From positions 68,120 to 112,029 of the forward strand of contig CAJULE010000004.1 of NCBI GenBank assembly GCA_910587445.1: 43,910 nt of DNA, read 5' to 3'. The position numbers were made by a program, and so were the translations under genes. The stretch is from an uncultured Christensenellaceae bacterium (GTDB lineage Bacteria > Bacillota > Clostridia > Christensenellales > Pumilibacteraceae). This document shows positions 1 to 8,505 of this stretch, piece by piece. The notes beneath the pieces were generated by a model that searched no databases, was not told where the DNA came from, and saw nothing but the letters and a program-made list of their open reading frames with translations. Position 1 is the first letter of the stretch; every line of letters begins with the position of its first letter.

Positions 1-340
1 GCGGTGAGAAGCTGTGCTTCGAGCCGGGAGCTGTCTGCGAAAAACCCACCGCCCAAAGGCTCCCCCTTAGTAAGGGGAGCTGTCGCCGATAGGCGACTGA
101 GGTGATTGTCTCATATAAAAAATCCTTCCCTTGAGAGGGAAGATGTCACGGCACAAAGCGAAGCGACTGCCGTGACGGATGAGTAGATTTTTCTTTGTTG
201 CGCCAAGCTTATTGAGGAATCCGAAAGACCTTTCGACTACGCTCAAGGTGACAGCGGCGCCCCATGTCATTTCGCTTAGCCGAGTGCCGAAGCTTCTCTT
301 CCCATGTCATTTCGAGCGAAGTCGAGAAATCTATTCCTTT
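1..340. repeat. Composite of dispersed intergenic repeats at the window start
   Basis: No gene is visible here. Positions 58-110 hold a repeat beginning GGCTCCCCCTTAGTAAGGGG and ending in a CGAC-rich hairpin, with a relative at 10828-10880. Positions 121-186 hold a second unit with a strong hairpin, GTCACGGCA (145-153) against TGCCGTGAC (168-176). Positions 222-252 carry a CTTTCGACTACGCTCAAGGTGACA unit and 305-332 a GTCATTTCGAGCGAAGTCGAG unit, two halves of a repeat also found near 10909, 16778, 39694 and 43617-43800. Units of this kind are widespread in gut Clostridia genomes. The first 19 bases nearly repeat the last 19 of the window. Confidence 0.7.
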
Positions 341-600
341 AAAAAGGGTTCTTAGGGCGAAGCCTTAAGTCGTTTAAAAGGGTGGTAATCAAAAAGGAGG
401 GGAATAGTCGAAAATTCCCCTCCGTTTGTCTTTTTGGGGCGCCTTTTCGAAAAAAGGCGCAGTAGGTTTTCGCGCACCTTTTCGAAAAAAGGTGTAGAAA
501 CATTTTCCCGCGGCTTTATCTGAAGGCCGCAAACATCATGCGCAAAAAAAGTTCTTTTTTCGGCGCGCCTTTTCCAAAAAAGGCGCAAGGCTTTGTTGCT
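341..600. repeat. Structured repeat R2, copy 1
   Basis: This is one of three copies (others near 11004-11197 and 29742-29956) of a roughly 200-bp element built from consecutive hairpins. In order: an AAAAAGGGTTCTTAGGG start, a stem GGGGAAT/ATTCCCC (399-420) around AGTCGAAA, then GGCGCCTTTTCGAAAAAAGGCGC and CACCTTTTCGAAAAAAGGTG hairpins. This copy has an extra GCGCGCC unit at 562-590. Its right end stops about 25 bases from the leuB stop codon, so it could end transcription of the leu operon, but it lacks a normal U-tract outside the stems. No gene is seen inside. Confidence 0.75.
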
Positions 601-621
601 TTTCCGAAAAGTAATTATTCC

Positions 622-1707
622 TTATTTCAAATTGAGCACGGCATGGGCGATTTCTTCGCCCATCTTTTCGCAGCCGACTTTCTTTCCGCCGAAGCCTGCG
701 ATGTCGGGAGTGCGAAGTCCCTTTGCAAGCACTTTCTTGACTGCGTTTTCTATGCAAGCCGTTTCCTCGTACAGACCGAACGATGTCGAAAGCATCATTG
801 CCGCCGCAAGAATTGTGGCTATGGGGTTTGCCGTATCCGTACCTGCGATGTCGGGCGCACTGCCGTGAATGGGCTCGTACAGTCCGCGCTTCCCGTCTCC
901 GAGCGAGGAAGAGGGGAGCAGTCCTATGGAGCCCGTAAGCATGGCTGCTTCGTCCGAAAGTATATCGCCGAACATATTCGACGTAAGTATAACGTCGAAC
1001 TGAGACGGATTTTTCACGAGCTGCATTGCGCAGTTGTCAACATACATATTGACGAGCTCGACGTCGGGATAGTCCTTTGCGACCCTTGCGACGCTCGCGC
1101 GCCACAGTCTCGAACTTTCGAGTACGTTTGCCTTGTCGACGCTCGTGACCTTCTTTTTCCTTCCTTGAGCTATCTGGAAGGCGATGTGAGCGACTCGTTC
1201 GATTTCCTTAATGGAGTACGCCTCCGTGTCGAACGCCATACGCCCGAGCGGTCCGTCCTTGTAGCCGCGCTCGCCGAAGTAAATGCCGCCCGTAAGCTCG
1301 CGCACGACGGTGATGTCTACGCCGTTTTTGATAATGTCGTTTTTAAGCGGCGAAGAGCTTTTAAGCTCGTCGTAAAGCACTGCGGGGCGGACGTTTGCGT
1401 AAAGCCCCATTGCGCTCCTTATGCCGAGAAGACCTTTTTCGGGGCGCAGATGACCCGCGAGATTGTCCCACTTCGGTCCGCCCACCGCTCCGAGAAGCAC
1501 GGCGTCGGATTTGAGACACTCGTCTATCGTCGCCTGGGGAAGCGGTGCGCCCTCGCGGTCGATGGCTTCGCCGCCTATGAGAGGGAACGTATATTCGAAT
1601 GTGTGACCGAAACGGTTTGCTACGGCGTCCAGCACGCCGATAGCCGCATTGGTGATTTCGGGACCGATACCGTCGCCGCGCAGTATCGCAATCTTGTGAT
1701 TTGCCAT
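622..1707 (-). CDS. leuB: 3-isopropylmalate dehydrogenase LeuB
   Basis: LeuB oxidises and decarboxylates 3-isopropylmalate to 2-ketoisocaproate with NAD+, the third step of leucine synthesis, in the cytoplasm. The 361-residue length is normal. Visible family signatures are GDGIGPEI at the N-terminus, AVGGPKWD, the substrate-binding region with TVVRELTGGIYFG, the lysine in SVDKANVLESSRLW, and the C-terminal nucleotide-binding segment HGSAPDIAGTDTANP. The start is supported by a GGAG ten bases upstream. It is the last gene of the ilvD-leuC-leuD-leuB operon, 55 bases after leuD. It is followed by the R2 repeat rather than an ordinary terminator. Confidence 0.97.
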   Translation of the reverse strand: MANHKIAILRGDGIGPEITNAAIGVLDAVANRFGHTFEYTFPLIGGEAIDREGAPLPQATIDECLKSDAVLLGAVGGPKWDNLAGHLRPEKGLLGIRSAMGLYANVRPAVLYDELKSSSPLKNDIIKNGVDITVVRELTGGIYFGERGYKDGPLGRMAFDTEAYSIKEIERVAHIAFQIAQGRKKKVTSVDKANVLESSRLWRASVARVAKDYPDVELVNMYVDNCAMQLVKNPSQFDVILTSNMFGDILSDEAAMLTGSIGLLPSSSLGDGKRGLYEPIHGSAPDIAGTDTANPIATILAAAMMLSTSFGLYEETACIENAVKKVLAKGLRTPDIAGFGGKKVGCEKMGEEIAHAVLNLK

Positions 1708-1762
1708 AACTTTTATTCTCCGTTTGTAGATTTTTTTTCGGGTTTTGCCCGTCGTTTCCTAA

Positions 1763-2245
1763 TTAAAGCTTGAGCTGCTTAAGCAGTCCGCCTCGGGAAA
1801 TTATGTCCTGGATCTCTTTCGGGAACGGCTGTGTCGCATAGCTTTTCCCGAGCGTCTCGTTGGTTATTTTTCCCTTGGCGAGATCCACTCCGATAATGTG
1901 TCCGCTCTTTGCCTCCTTCGAACACTCGGGACACTCGAGAATGGGAAGACCGATGTTTATCGCGTTGCGGTAGAATATCCGCGCAAACGACGAAGCAATG
2001 ACGCACGCGACTCCGCTTGCCTTTATGGACAAAGGAGCGTGCTCCCGCGACGAGCCGCAGCCGAAGTTTTCGCCGCCGACCATTATGTCGCCGCGCTCTA
2101 CCTTCTTTGCGAAATCGGGGTCGATGTCCTCCATGCAGTGAAGGGCGAGCTCCTCCGGATTCGATGTGTTCAGATGTCTTGCGGGGATTATTACGTCGGT
2201 ATCGACGTTGTCGCCGTACTTGTGCGCCTTGCCTTTTATATCCAT
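1763..2245 (-). CDS. leuD: 3-isopropylmalate dehydratase small subunit LeuD
   Basis: LeuD is the swivelling small subunit that, with LeuC, isomerises 2-isopropylmalate to 3-isopropylmalate. At 160 residues it is the short form usual in Clostridia and archaea, paired with a LeuC of the homoaconitase-like branch. The family signature is visible in GDNVDTDVIIPARHL and in GGENFGCGSSREHAP. The reading frame is open further upstream, but the ATG at 2245 is chosen because AAGGAG lies six bases before it and the protein then begins in the conserved MDIKGKAHKYGDN segment. It starts ten bases after the leuC stop codon. Confidence 0.96.
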   Translation of the reverse strand: MDIKGKAHKYGDNVDTDVIIPARHLNTSNPEELALHCMEDIDPDFAKKVERGDIMVGGENFGCGSSREHAPLSIKASGVACVIASSFARIFYRNAINIGLPILECPECSKEAKSGHIIGVDLAKGKITNETLGKSYATQPFPKEIQDIISRGGLLKQLKL

Positions 2246-2255
2246 GTCCGTCTCC

Positions 2256-3527
2256 TTACTTTTTAAACGAGCGTTCCGTGCCGATATGTCCGAGCACCGC
2301 CGAGCACGCCGCAACATAGGGTGAGGCGAGATATATCTCGCTCGTTATGTGTCCCATGCGCCCGACGAAATTCCTGTTGGTCGTGGCGACGCATTTTTCG
2401 CCTTCGGCAAGTATGCCCATGTGTCCGCCGAGGCAGGGTCCGCAAGTAGGAGTCGATACTATCGCGCCCGCCTTTATAAAGGTTTCGAGCAGTCCCTCGC
2501 GCATTGCCTGAAGGTAGACTTCGTTCGTCGCGGGTATGACTATCGCGCGAACGCCCTTGGCGACTTTGCGGTTTTCGAGCACCTTTGCGGCGATCCGAAG
2601 ATCGGATATGCGCCCGTTTGTGCAAGAGCCTATCACGACCTGATCTATGGCTATGCCGCCGAGTTCGTCCGCGTTTTTTACGTTCGAGGGAAGGTGCGGA
2701 CAGGAGACCGTAGGGGAGAGACGGGAAAGGTCGATTTCGATCACTCGCTCGTACTCGGCGTCCTCATCCGCCTTCAGACGGCGTATTTTGCCCTTATAGC
2801 GGCCTTTCATGTATGCCTCGGCTACTTCGTCGCATTCGAATATGCCGTTCTTTGCGCCCGCTTCTATCGCCATATTGCAAATGGTGAAGCGGTCGTCTAT
2901 GCCGAGATGTTTCACTCCGTCTCCCACGAACTCGAGCGACTTATAAAGCGCGCCGTCCACGCCCGTGATACCTATGAGGCTGAGAATTATGTCCTTACCG
3001 GAAACGTCTTTCGCGGGCTTTCCCGAAAGTACGACCTTTATGGCGGAGGGCACCTTAAACCAGGCTTTGCCCGTAGCCATGCCGTATGCCATGTCGGTGG
3101 AGCCTACGCCCGTCGAGAATGCGCCGAGCGCACCGTAAGTACAGGTGTGGGAGTCCGCGCCTATCACGAGATCGCCTGCGCCGACAAGTCCCTTTTCGGG
3201 TAAAAGAGCGTGTTCTATGCCCATTTCTCCCACGTCGAAAAAGTTTTCTATATCGAAGCGGCGGGCAAAAGTGCGGCACTTTTTGCACTGCTCGGCGCTC
3301 TTTATGTCCTTGTTCGGTGTGAAGTGGTCGAGCACTATGCTTATTTTGCGCCTGTCGAAAACTCCGTCTATGCCCGCTTTTTCAAGCTCGCCTATTGCGA
3401 CGGGAGAGGTGATGTCGTTGCCGAGCACCATGTCGAGATCGGCTGTTATAAGCTGCCCCGCGCACACGTCGTCGAGTCTGGCGTGAAGTGCGAGTATCTT
3501 CTGCGAAAGCGTCATAGCTCTTGCCAT
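2256..3527 (-). CDS. leuC: 3-isopropylmalate dehydratase large subunit LeuC
   Basis: LeuC is the iron-sulfur subunit of isopropylmalate isomerase in leucine synthesis. Its 423 residues match the shorter LeuC/homoaconitase-like branch rather than the roughly 470-residue enterobacterial form. Cluster ligands are recognisable as the cysteine in VIGSCTNGR and the pair in TPTCGPCLGGHMG. Substrate and cluster-loop motifs include GADSHTCTYGALGAFSTGVGS. AAGGAG lies eight bases before the ATG at 3527. A second in-frame ATG four codons in could also be used. It sits 11 bases downstream of ilvD and 10 bases upstream of leuD. Confidence 0.96.
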   Translation of the reverse strand: MARAMTLSQKILALHARLDDVCAGQLITADLDMVLGNDITSPVAIGELEKAGIDGVFDRRKISIVLDHFTPNKDIKSAEQCKKCRTFARRFDIENFFDVGEMGIEHALLPEKGLVGAGDLVIGADSHTCTYGALGAFSTGVGSTDMAYGMATGKAWFKVPSAIKVVLSGKPAKDVSGKDIILSLIGITGVDGALYKSLEFVGDGVKHLGIDDRFTICNMAIEAGAKNGIFECDEVAEAYMKGRYKGKIRRLKADEDAEYERVIEIDLSRLSPTVSCPHLPSNVKNADELGGIAIDQVVIGSCTNGRISDLRIAAKVLENRKVAKGVRAIVIPATNEVYLQAMREGLLETFIKAGAIVSTPTCGPCLGGHMGILAEGEKCVATTNRNFVGRMGHITSEIYLASPYVAACSAVLGHIGTERSFKK

Positions 3528-3538
3528 GGAATGTCTCC

Positions 3539-5215
3539 TTAAAATTTCTTTTTGAGCACTGCGCCCTTATCCGCGCTCGTTACGAGAGCCGAATATCTGA
3601 AAAGCCAGCCCGTGGGGTTGGAGACCTTGGGGTGCAGCTTCTTTGCGCGCGTCGTCATTTCTTTCGCGTTTATCGCAAGGTTCAGCTTGCCTGCGGGAAT
3701 ATCTATTTCTATCTTGTCGCCGTCTTTTACGAGCGCGATCTTGCCGCCCGCCGCCGCTTCGGGGCATACGTGCCCGATCGCCGCGCCGCGCGTAGCGCCA
3801 GAAAAGCGTCCGTCGGTGATGAGCGCAACGTCCTTGTCGAGCCCCATTCCCACGAGAGCCGAAGTGGGGGAGAGCATCTCTCTCATGCCGGGTCCGCCTT
3901 TCGGTCCTTCATACCGTATCACGACGACGTCCCCCGCGGTGATGAGCCCCGCCATTATGGCGTTTACGGCTTCCTCTTCGCTGTCGAAGCACTTAGCTTT
4001 GCCCGTAAACTTCATCATTTCGGGCGCGACCGCGCTGCGCTTTACGACTGCGCCGTCCTCGGCTATGTTGCCCTTTAGGACGGCAATGCCGCCGCATTCG
4101 GAAATGGGCGAATCTATTTTGCGTATGACGTTTTCGTTGAGAACGTGCGCGTGCTTGTACGAATCCTTAAGCGGACGGTTTCTTACGGTTATGCAAGTTC
4201 CGTCTATGAGTCCTTTTTTGTCGAGTTCGTGGAGAACGGCTTGAATGCCGCCGGCGCGGTGTAAGTCGTTCATGTCGACGTCGGTAGAAGGGGAGAGCTT
4301 GCAGAGATTAGGCGTCGAATCGGAGATCTTTTGCACGGTGTCGAGCGAAAAATCCTTTCCGCCCACGTCTATGCCGCACTCGGAGGCTATCGCAAAGAGG
4401 TGAATGACCGTATTCGTAGACGCGCCTATTGCCATATCGAGCGCAAGGGCGTTTTTAAACGCTTGCTTGGTCATTATCATGCGCGGATATACTGCGCCGG
4501 ATACGAGCTCCATAATGGTCTTGCCCGCCTCTTTGGCAAGGCGAAGACGTTCGCTCGAGGTCGCAAGGACGGTTCCGTTTCCGGGAAGAGCCATGCCGAG
4601 AGCTTCCGCCGCGCAGTTGAGGCTGTTCGCCGTGTACATACCGCAACAGCTTCCGCAGCCGGGGCAGGCGTTGTTTTCGAGCTCCGTAAGCTCCGCAAGC
4701 GACATATTGCCGACTTTGACTTTGCCTATCGCCTCGTATGTAGTCGAAAAACTGACTTTTTCGCCTTTAAAGCAACCGCTTTCCATGGGTCCGCCCGATA
4801 CCATTATCGTGGGAATGTTGACTCTTGCCGCACCCATGAGCATACCGGGGACTATCTTGTCGCAGTTGGGCACAAGCACGGCTCCGTCGAAGGCGTGTCC
4901 TATAAGCATACTTTCGACGCTGTCGGCAATGAGCTCGCGCGAGGGCAGAGAATATCTCATTCCGTCGTGACCCATGGCAAGTCCGTCGCAAATGCCTATG
5001 CTCGGGACGACTATCGGAGTGCCTCCGGCGGCGTATACGCCCGCTTTTACGGCGTCCGTCACTTTGTCGAGGTGCATATGTCCGGGGACTATTTCCGACT
5101 TTGCCGAAACGACGGCGATAAGCGGCTTGTTTATTTCCTCGTCGCTAAGTCCGAGCGCTTTCATAAGCGCGCGCTGGGGTGCTCTTTCGAGCCCTGCGAA
5201 AAACTCTTTGCTCAT
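3539..5215 (-). CDS. ilvD: Dihydroxy-acid dehydratase IlvD
   Basis: IlvD dehydrates dihydroxyisovalerate and dihydroxymethylvalerate to the keto acids that lead to valine, leucine and isoleucine. The protein has 558 residues, the usual length. Fe-S cluster cysteines are visible in VPNCDKIVPGMLMG and in NACPGCGSCCGMYTANS, and the C-terminal family signatures appear as GRFSGATRGAAIGHVCPEA. A GAAGGAGA Shine-Dalgarno precedes the ATG. It is the first gene of the ilvD-leuCDB operon, which is read from a near-consensus promoter at 5268-5296. The 5' leader is only about 45 bases, so there is no room for a T-box or leader-peptide attenuator. Confidence 0.97.
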   Translation of the reverse strand: MSKEFFAGLERAPQRALMKALGLSDEEINKPLIAVVSAKSEIVPGHMHLDKVTDAVKAGVYAAGGTPIVVPSIGICDGLAMGHDGMRYSLPSRELIADSVESMLIGHAFDGAVLVPNCDKIVPGMLMGAARVNIPTIMVSGGPMESGCFKGEKVSFSTTYEAIGKVKVGNMSLAELTELENNACPGCGSCCGMYTANSLNCAAEALGMALPGNGTVLATSSERLRLAKEAGKTIMELVSGAVYPRMIMTKQAFKNALALDMAIGASTNTVIHLFAIASECGIDVGGKDFSLDTVQKISDSTPNLCKLSPSTDVDMNDLHRAGGIQAVLHELDKKGLIDGTCITVRNRPLKDSYKHAHVLNENVIRKIDSPISECGGIAVLKGNIAEDGAVVKRSAVAPEMMKFTGKAKCFDSEEEAVNAIMAGLITAGDVVVIRYEGPKGGPGMREMLSPTSALVGMGLDKDVALITDGRFSGATRGAAIGHVCPEAAAGGKIALVKDGDKIEIDIPAGKLNLAINAKEMTTRAKKLHPKVSNPTGWLFRYSALVTSADKGAVLKKKF

Positions 5216-5267
5216 AAACTCTCCTTCGTGCCTCGCAGTAAAATAGGGGGCGTTCTTCTTTTATAAT

Positions 5268-5296
5268 ATTGTACTACATTTTTATTCGTTTGTCCA
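5268..5296 (-). promoter_or_regulatory. Promoter of the ilvD-leuCDB operon
   Basis: On the minus strand TGGACA (5291-5296) is followed after 17 bases by TACAAT (5268-5273), a good vegetative sigma match. The plus strand of the same site reads TATAAT at 5262-5267, so the -10 region is partly symmetric and might fire both ways. Confidence 0.75.
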
Positions 5297-5333
5297 CTCA
5301 AGCGCCCTTGCTAATTGCAAAAATTTACGTTTT

Positions 5334-5358
5334 GTCGGGCATTTTCCCGACTTTTTTT
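5334..5358 (+). terminator. Orphan intrinsic terminator on the plus strand
   Basis: GTCGGG (5334-5339) and CCCGAC (5346-5351) form a six-pair stem with a six-base loop, followed by seven T. No gene ends here on the plus strand: the site lies between the divergent ilvD and TIR-gene promoters. It could end a short RNA started from the TATAAT at 5262, or stop antisense read-through of the ilv-leu operon. The rest of 5297-5510 holds nothing else I recognise. Confidence 0.7.
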
Positions 5359-5510
5359 CGCAATCGTCTCCTGTCGCATATCCATACAAAAGGTGTTTTC
5401 GCATATACCTGTCGGGGCGATTTTCCGAAAGCCTATGTAAGTGTGATCGGTAAAGCTCGATTTCGCCTTTTACAATGCTTGCAAGTTTTTTGAAAATATA
5501 TCGCTATGGC

Positions 5511-5540
5511 TTGACATATCGGTATGCCGAATGTTAGAAT
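5511..5540 (+). promoter_or_regulatory. Promoter of the TIR-domain gene
   Basis: TTGACA (5511-5516), an 18-base spacer and TAGAAT (5535-5540) precede the gene by about 30 bases. GGGGAAAA, nine bases before the ATG, is a modest ribosome site. Confidence 0.65.
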
Positions 5541-5570
5541 ATGACCGAAATCTTCTCTTAGGGGAAAACT

Positions 5571-7904
5571 ATGATACAAGAATTTCTTTGCAAAACCTGT
5601 AACGCCGTGCTCGACGTCGGAACCGTCGTCGGCGGCACGATAAAATGCCCGTATTGCAAAAACGTATACGCAATTCCGAAAAACGAAACGAGCGCCGAAG
5701 CCGTGGAGTTTCTCCGCATAGGCGAGCACGAGCTCGACAACGGCGAATTCGACCGCGCCTATTCCGCATTCGAAAAGGCGGCAAAGTCCGAGCCGAGCGA
5801 GCCGAACGCCTATTTCGGCATGGCTCTTTCGACGTTTAAGATACGCTACATAAAGGACGAAGTAAACAACGTACGGCAGCCGATATGCTACGAAATAGCC
5901 GACAAGGCTTTTTCTTCGGACAAAAACTATCTTACCGCACTCAAGCTTTCGACGCGCGAACAACGCTCGGTGTTCGAGCGCGACGCACGCGACGTCGATT
6001 ATATTCGCGCCGAATTTTCGAAGCTTAAAGATATGGGGCTCGATTACGACTGCTTCATCTGCACGAAAGTGAGTGATGAAAACGGTGGCTATACGACGGA
6101 CAGTATGCACGCCATGCGCATATACAATCATCTCAAAAGCCGCGGGTATGCGCCCTTTTATTCCGAAGAGGAGATAAGGGGCAGGGAAGGCGTGGCGTAT
6201 GAAGCGCTCATTCTTTACGCACTTTATATGTCGGAGTGTATGCTCGTTATATGCGGCAACGAGAGCTATCTCCAAACGCCTTGGGTAAAGAACGAGTATA
6301 TGCGGTTTATCTCCATGATAGGCGATACGGAGAACAAGGACTGCGACAGCATTACCATAGTTTTCGACGGAAAGCCGATAGAAAAATTGCCGTCCAAAAA
6401 CGCTAAGATTCAGGGCATAGATCTCAAAAAGCCCGACGCTTATTCTCGAATAGAGGACTTTGTGGAACGCCACACGCCCGAGGCGAAGAAGAAAAGACAG
6501 GAGATTGCCGCCGCAAGAGAGCGCGAGGCGGAGGAAATCAGAAAGACTATAGAGGAACAGAAAAGAGCTCAACTCGAACTCGAAAAGCGGCTTAAAAGCA
6601 TAACTCAGCCGACTGCCGCCGCAGGTTTGACGGTGAGCGTCGACAATCTTCTCGTCAGAGCTCATCAGGAACTCGAGGACGGAAACATGAACGGCGCGAG
6701 GTCTTATTTCAATAGAGCGCTCGACATAGAGCCCGAAAACGCCGAGGCATGGTTCGGAATGTTTGTTGCCGACATGGGCGTAAAGTCCGAGGACGCGATC
6801 ATAAACAAATTCAGGCTCGCCGACAAGCATGGGATACTTTCGAACAGGTTTTTGAAGAACGCCGAAAGGTACGCGACGGGCGAAACAAAGCGGCGTGTCG
6901 ACGACTTTAAGTCTCGTCTAAACGAAAAGATAGCTCGTCTCGAAGAGGCTGAGCGCAACGAAAAAGCCCGTCTTGCATTGCTCGAAGAGGAACAAAAGAG
7001 AGAGGAAGAAAGAAAGAGGAACGCGGAAGCTGCGGCGCGTGCCGAGAAAAAGCGCAGAGACGCCGCCGCCGCGCAAGCCCGCGCCGCGGAGATGAAAAAG
7101 TGGGAAGCTTTGAGAAAAAGGGCGGAGGCAAAGACTTATAAAAAGACTCTGGCTTTCTCGATAGTCGCTATGTCGCTGTCTGTCATTCTCATACTTACGG
7201 TGGTGCTTTCTTTTGCGGGCGTGAATCCGTTTTTCCGATTTTGGACGGTCTGGAGCTTGCAGGTATTCGGAAGTCGCGGCGGACTCGCATTGCCTATCGT
7301 GCTTGCGTCGTTGTGTTTTATAGGCACGCTTTTCTGCGCGATAAAGTATGACAACAATCCGCTTAGTAAAGGCAAACGCGGATTCGTGCTGTCTATAGTG
7401 CTTGCCGTGCTTGTCGTGTGCGCGTCGGCTGTTTCGGTTTCCACGGGCTTTGTCACAAGCGCTATGGCGGAAAATTCGAGCGGCAGAGTATACGTCGCAG
7501 ACGACTATATCATCGGCTTTAAGGAGTACGACGACGGTATGTATGTCAAGACTTTCTGTGCAAGCAGTGACGCGGTCGATATCGTGATACCTTCGGAGAT
7601 AGGCGGAAAAACGGTCGTCGGCATTTTGGGCAAAGGCGGGGAAGGCGATCCTTACGGAATGAGTTTCATGAGGTCGGTCACTGTTCCCGATACGGTTAGC
7701 TATATAGGAGCGTACGCATTCTACGGTAGCGCTCTCAAAAACGCGTACTTGCCTTCAAACGGCAGTTGGAAGGCGGTCACAAGCTATTTCATGGGGCAAT
7801 ATTCGGGTTATTCTATTCCGACGGGAGACAGTGAATATGTCGCGACATTGTTGCGACGAGTTAGAAACAAAGGGTATGCGGATATCGTTTGGCGAAAGTT
7901 TTGA
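5571..7904 (+). CDS. Zinc ribbon-TPR-TIR-coiled coil membrane protein with outer LRR_5-like domain
   Basis: A 777-residue receptor-like protein of unknown function. Visible parts in order: a zinc ribbon (C7, C10, C26, C29); a TPR-like pair (about 45-90); a TIR domain (about 157-295) starting DYDCFICTK, with GYAPFYSEEE, the helix AYEALILYAL whose E211 matches the catalytic glutamate position of TIR NADases, and the family motif TPWVKNEYMRF; a charged coiled coil (about 303-345); a second TPR-like region (352-440); an Ala/Glu/Arg coiled coil (440-522); three hydrophobic helices (about 525-548, 571-592, 603-626); and a C-terminal BspA-like LRR_5 segment (640-735, VTVPDTVSYIGAYAFYGS). Three helices put the TIR inside and the LRR-like part outside. 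TIR proteins act as NAD-cleaving enzymes or scaffolds; NADase activity here is inferred. It is a single gene between amino-acid operons, not in a defence island. Confidence 0.85.
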   Translation: MIQEFLCKTCNAVLDVGTVVGGTIKCPYCKNVYAIPKNETSAEAVEFLRIGEHELDNGEFDRAYSAFEKAAKSEPSEPNAYFGMALSTFKIRYIKDEVNNVRQPICYEIADKAFSSDKNYLTALKLSTREQRSVFERDARDVDYIRAEFSKLKDMGLDYDCFICTKVSDENGGYTTDSMHAMRIYNHLKSRGYAPFYSEEEIRGREGVAYEALILYALYMSECMLVICGNESYLQTPWVKNEYMRFISMIGDTENKDCDSITIVFDGKPIEKLPSKNAKIQGIDLKKPDAYSRIEDFVERHTPEAKKKRQEIAAAREREAEEIRKTIEEQKRAQLELEKRLKSITQPTAAAGLTVSVDNLLVRAHQELEDGNMNGARSYFNRALDIEPENAEAWFGMFVADMGVKSEDAIINKFRLADKHGILSNRFLKNAERYATGETKRRVDDFKSRLNEKIARLEEAERNEKARLALLEEEQKREEERKRNAEAAARAEKKRRDAAAAQARAAEMKKWEALRKRAEAKTYKKTLAFSIVAMSLSVILILTVVLSFAGVNPFFRFWTVWSLQVFGSRGGLALPIVLASLCFIGTLFCAIKYDNNPLSKGKRGFVLSIVLAVLVVCASAVSVSTGFVTSAMAENSSGRVYVADDYIIGFKEYDDGMYVKTFCASSDAVDIVIPSEIGGKTVVGILGKGGEGDPYGMSFMRSVTVPDTVSYIGAYAFYGSALKNAYLPSNGSWKAVTSYFMGQYSGYSIPTGDSEYVATLLRRVRNKGYADIVWRKF

Positions 7905-7912
7905 TAATCATG

Positions 7913-7954
7913 AAAAAATCACGTCTCGCAGTTTTGTATGAGACGTGATTTTTT
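7913..7954. terminator. Bidirectional intrinsic terminator
   Basis: AAAAAATCACGTCTC pairs with GAGACGTGATTTTTT around a 12-base loop. The A-run and T-run on the two sides let it serve both the TIR gene (plus) and ilvN (minus), which converge here. Confidence 0.9.
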
Positions 7955-7966
7955 ATTTGCGGTGTT

Positions 7967-8461
7967 CTATTCGTTTATGGCTTTGCCGCCGCGCTCGAGC
8001 GCCGTAACTCCCGTTCGCGCAAGCTCGATTATGCCGTAGGGCTTCAAAAGCTCTATCAGTGCGTCAAGCTTGTTCGGCTCTCCCGACAGCTCGACTATGA
8101 CGCTTTCGGGGGAGAGGTCTACGAGTTTTGCCTTATAGATATTGCACGTGGATTCTATCTCGGGTCGCTGAGCCGCCGTCAAGTTTATTTTCACAAGCAA
8201 CAGCTCGCGCGAGACTCTGCTGTCGCCGAGTTCGCAAACTTTTATTACGTCGCATAATTTGTCGAGCTGCTTGACCATCTGCTCGGCAAGCCCGTCGTCC
8301 GTGTCCGAAACTATAGTCATGCGCGAAAGCTCGGGGTTTTCTGTGGCGCAGACGGCAAGGCTGTCTATGTTGAAACAGCGTCTCGCGAACAGCCCGGATA
8401 TACGGGTGAGCACGCCGCTGTGGTTTCTTACGAGCGCGGTTATAATATGCTTGTTCTTCAT
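7967..8461 (-). CDS. ilvN: Acetolactate synthase small (regulatory) subunit
   Basis: The small subunit of acetohydroxyacid synthase, which activates the catalytic subunit and gives valine feedback control. The 164-residue protein starts with the typical ACT-domain sequence ALVRNHSGVLTRISGLFARR, followed by the second, C-terminal regulatory domain with FRAKLVDLSPES-like text (here IYKAKLVDLSPESVIVELSG). It follows ilvB on the minus strand but 166 bases away, not the usual few bases. That gap is filled by a hairpin repeat (8506-8633) that includes the ilvB stop codon. Expression may come by read-through or from its own weak promoter, which I cannot see. It ends at a bidirectional terminator. 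Confidence 0.95.
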   Translation of the reverse strand: MKNKHIITALVRNHSGVLTRISGLFARRCFNIDSLAVCATENPELSRMTIVSDTDDGLAEQMVKQLDKLCDVIKVCELGDSRVSRELLLVKINLTAAQRPEIESTCNIYKAKLVDLSPESVIVELSGEPNKLDALIELLKPYGIIELARTGVTALERGGKAINE

Positions 8462-8505
8462 TTAATTTACTCCCGAAATTTTCGATTTTAATGTCGCCGA
8501 ACTTT

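Noticed and set aside
538..1773. Long plus-strand open frame of 411 codons opposite leuB
   Set aside because: It lies wholly antisense to leuB, has no ribosome site and no recognisable domain. Long antisense frames are common in this codon-biased sequence.
5484..5498. CodY-box-like sequence AGTTTTTTGAAAATA before the TIR promoter
   Set aside because: Three of 15 positions differ from the known CodY box, AT-rich matches arise by chance, and I cannot tell whether this genome has CodY.
5433..6830. Minus-strand frame of 465 codons inside the TIR gene
   Set aside because: The plus-strand frame has a promoter, recognisable domains and an end at a terminator. The antisense frame is a by-product of codon use.
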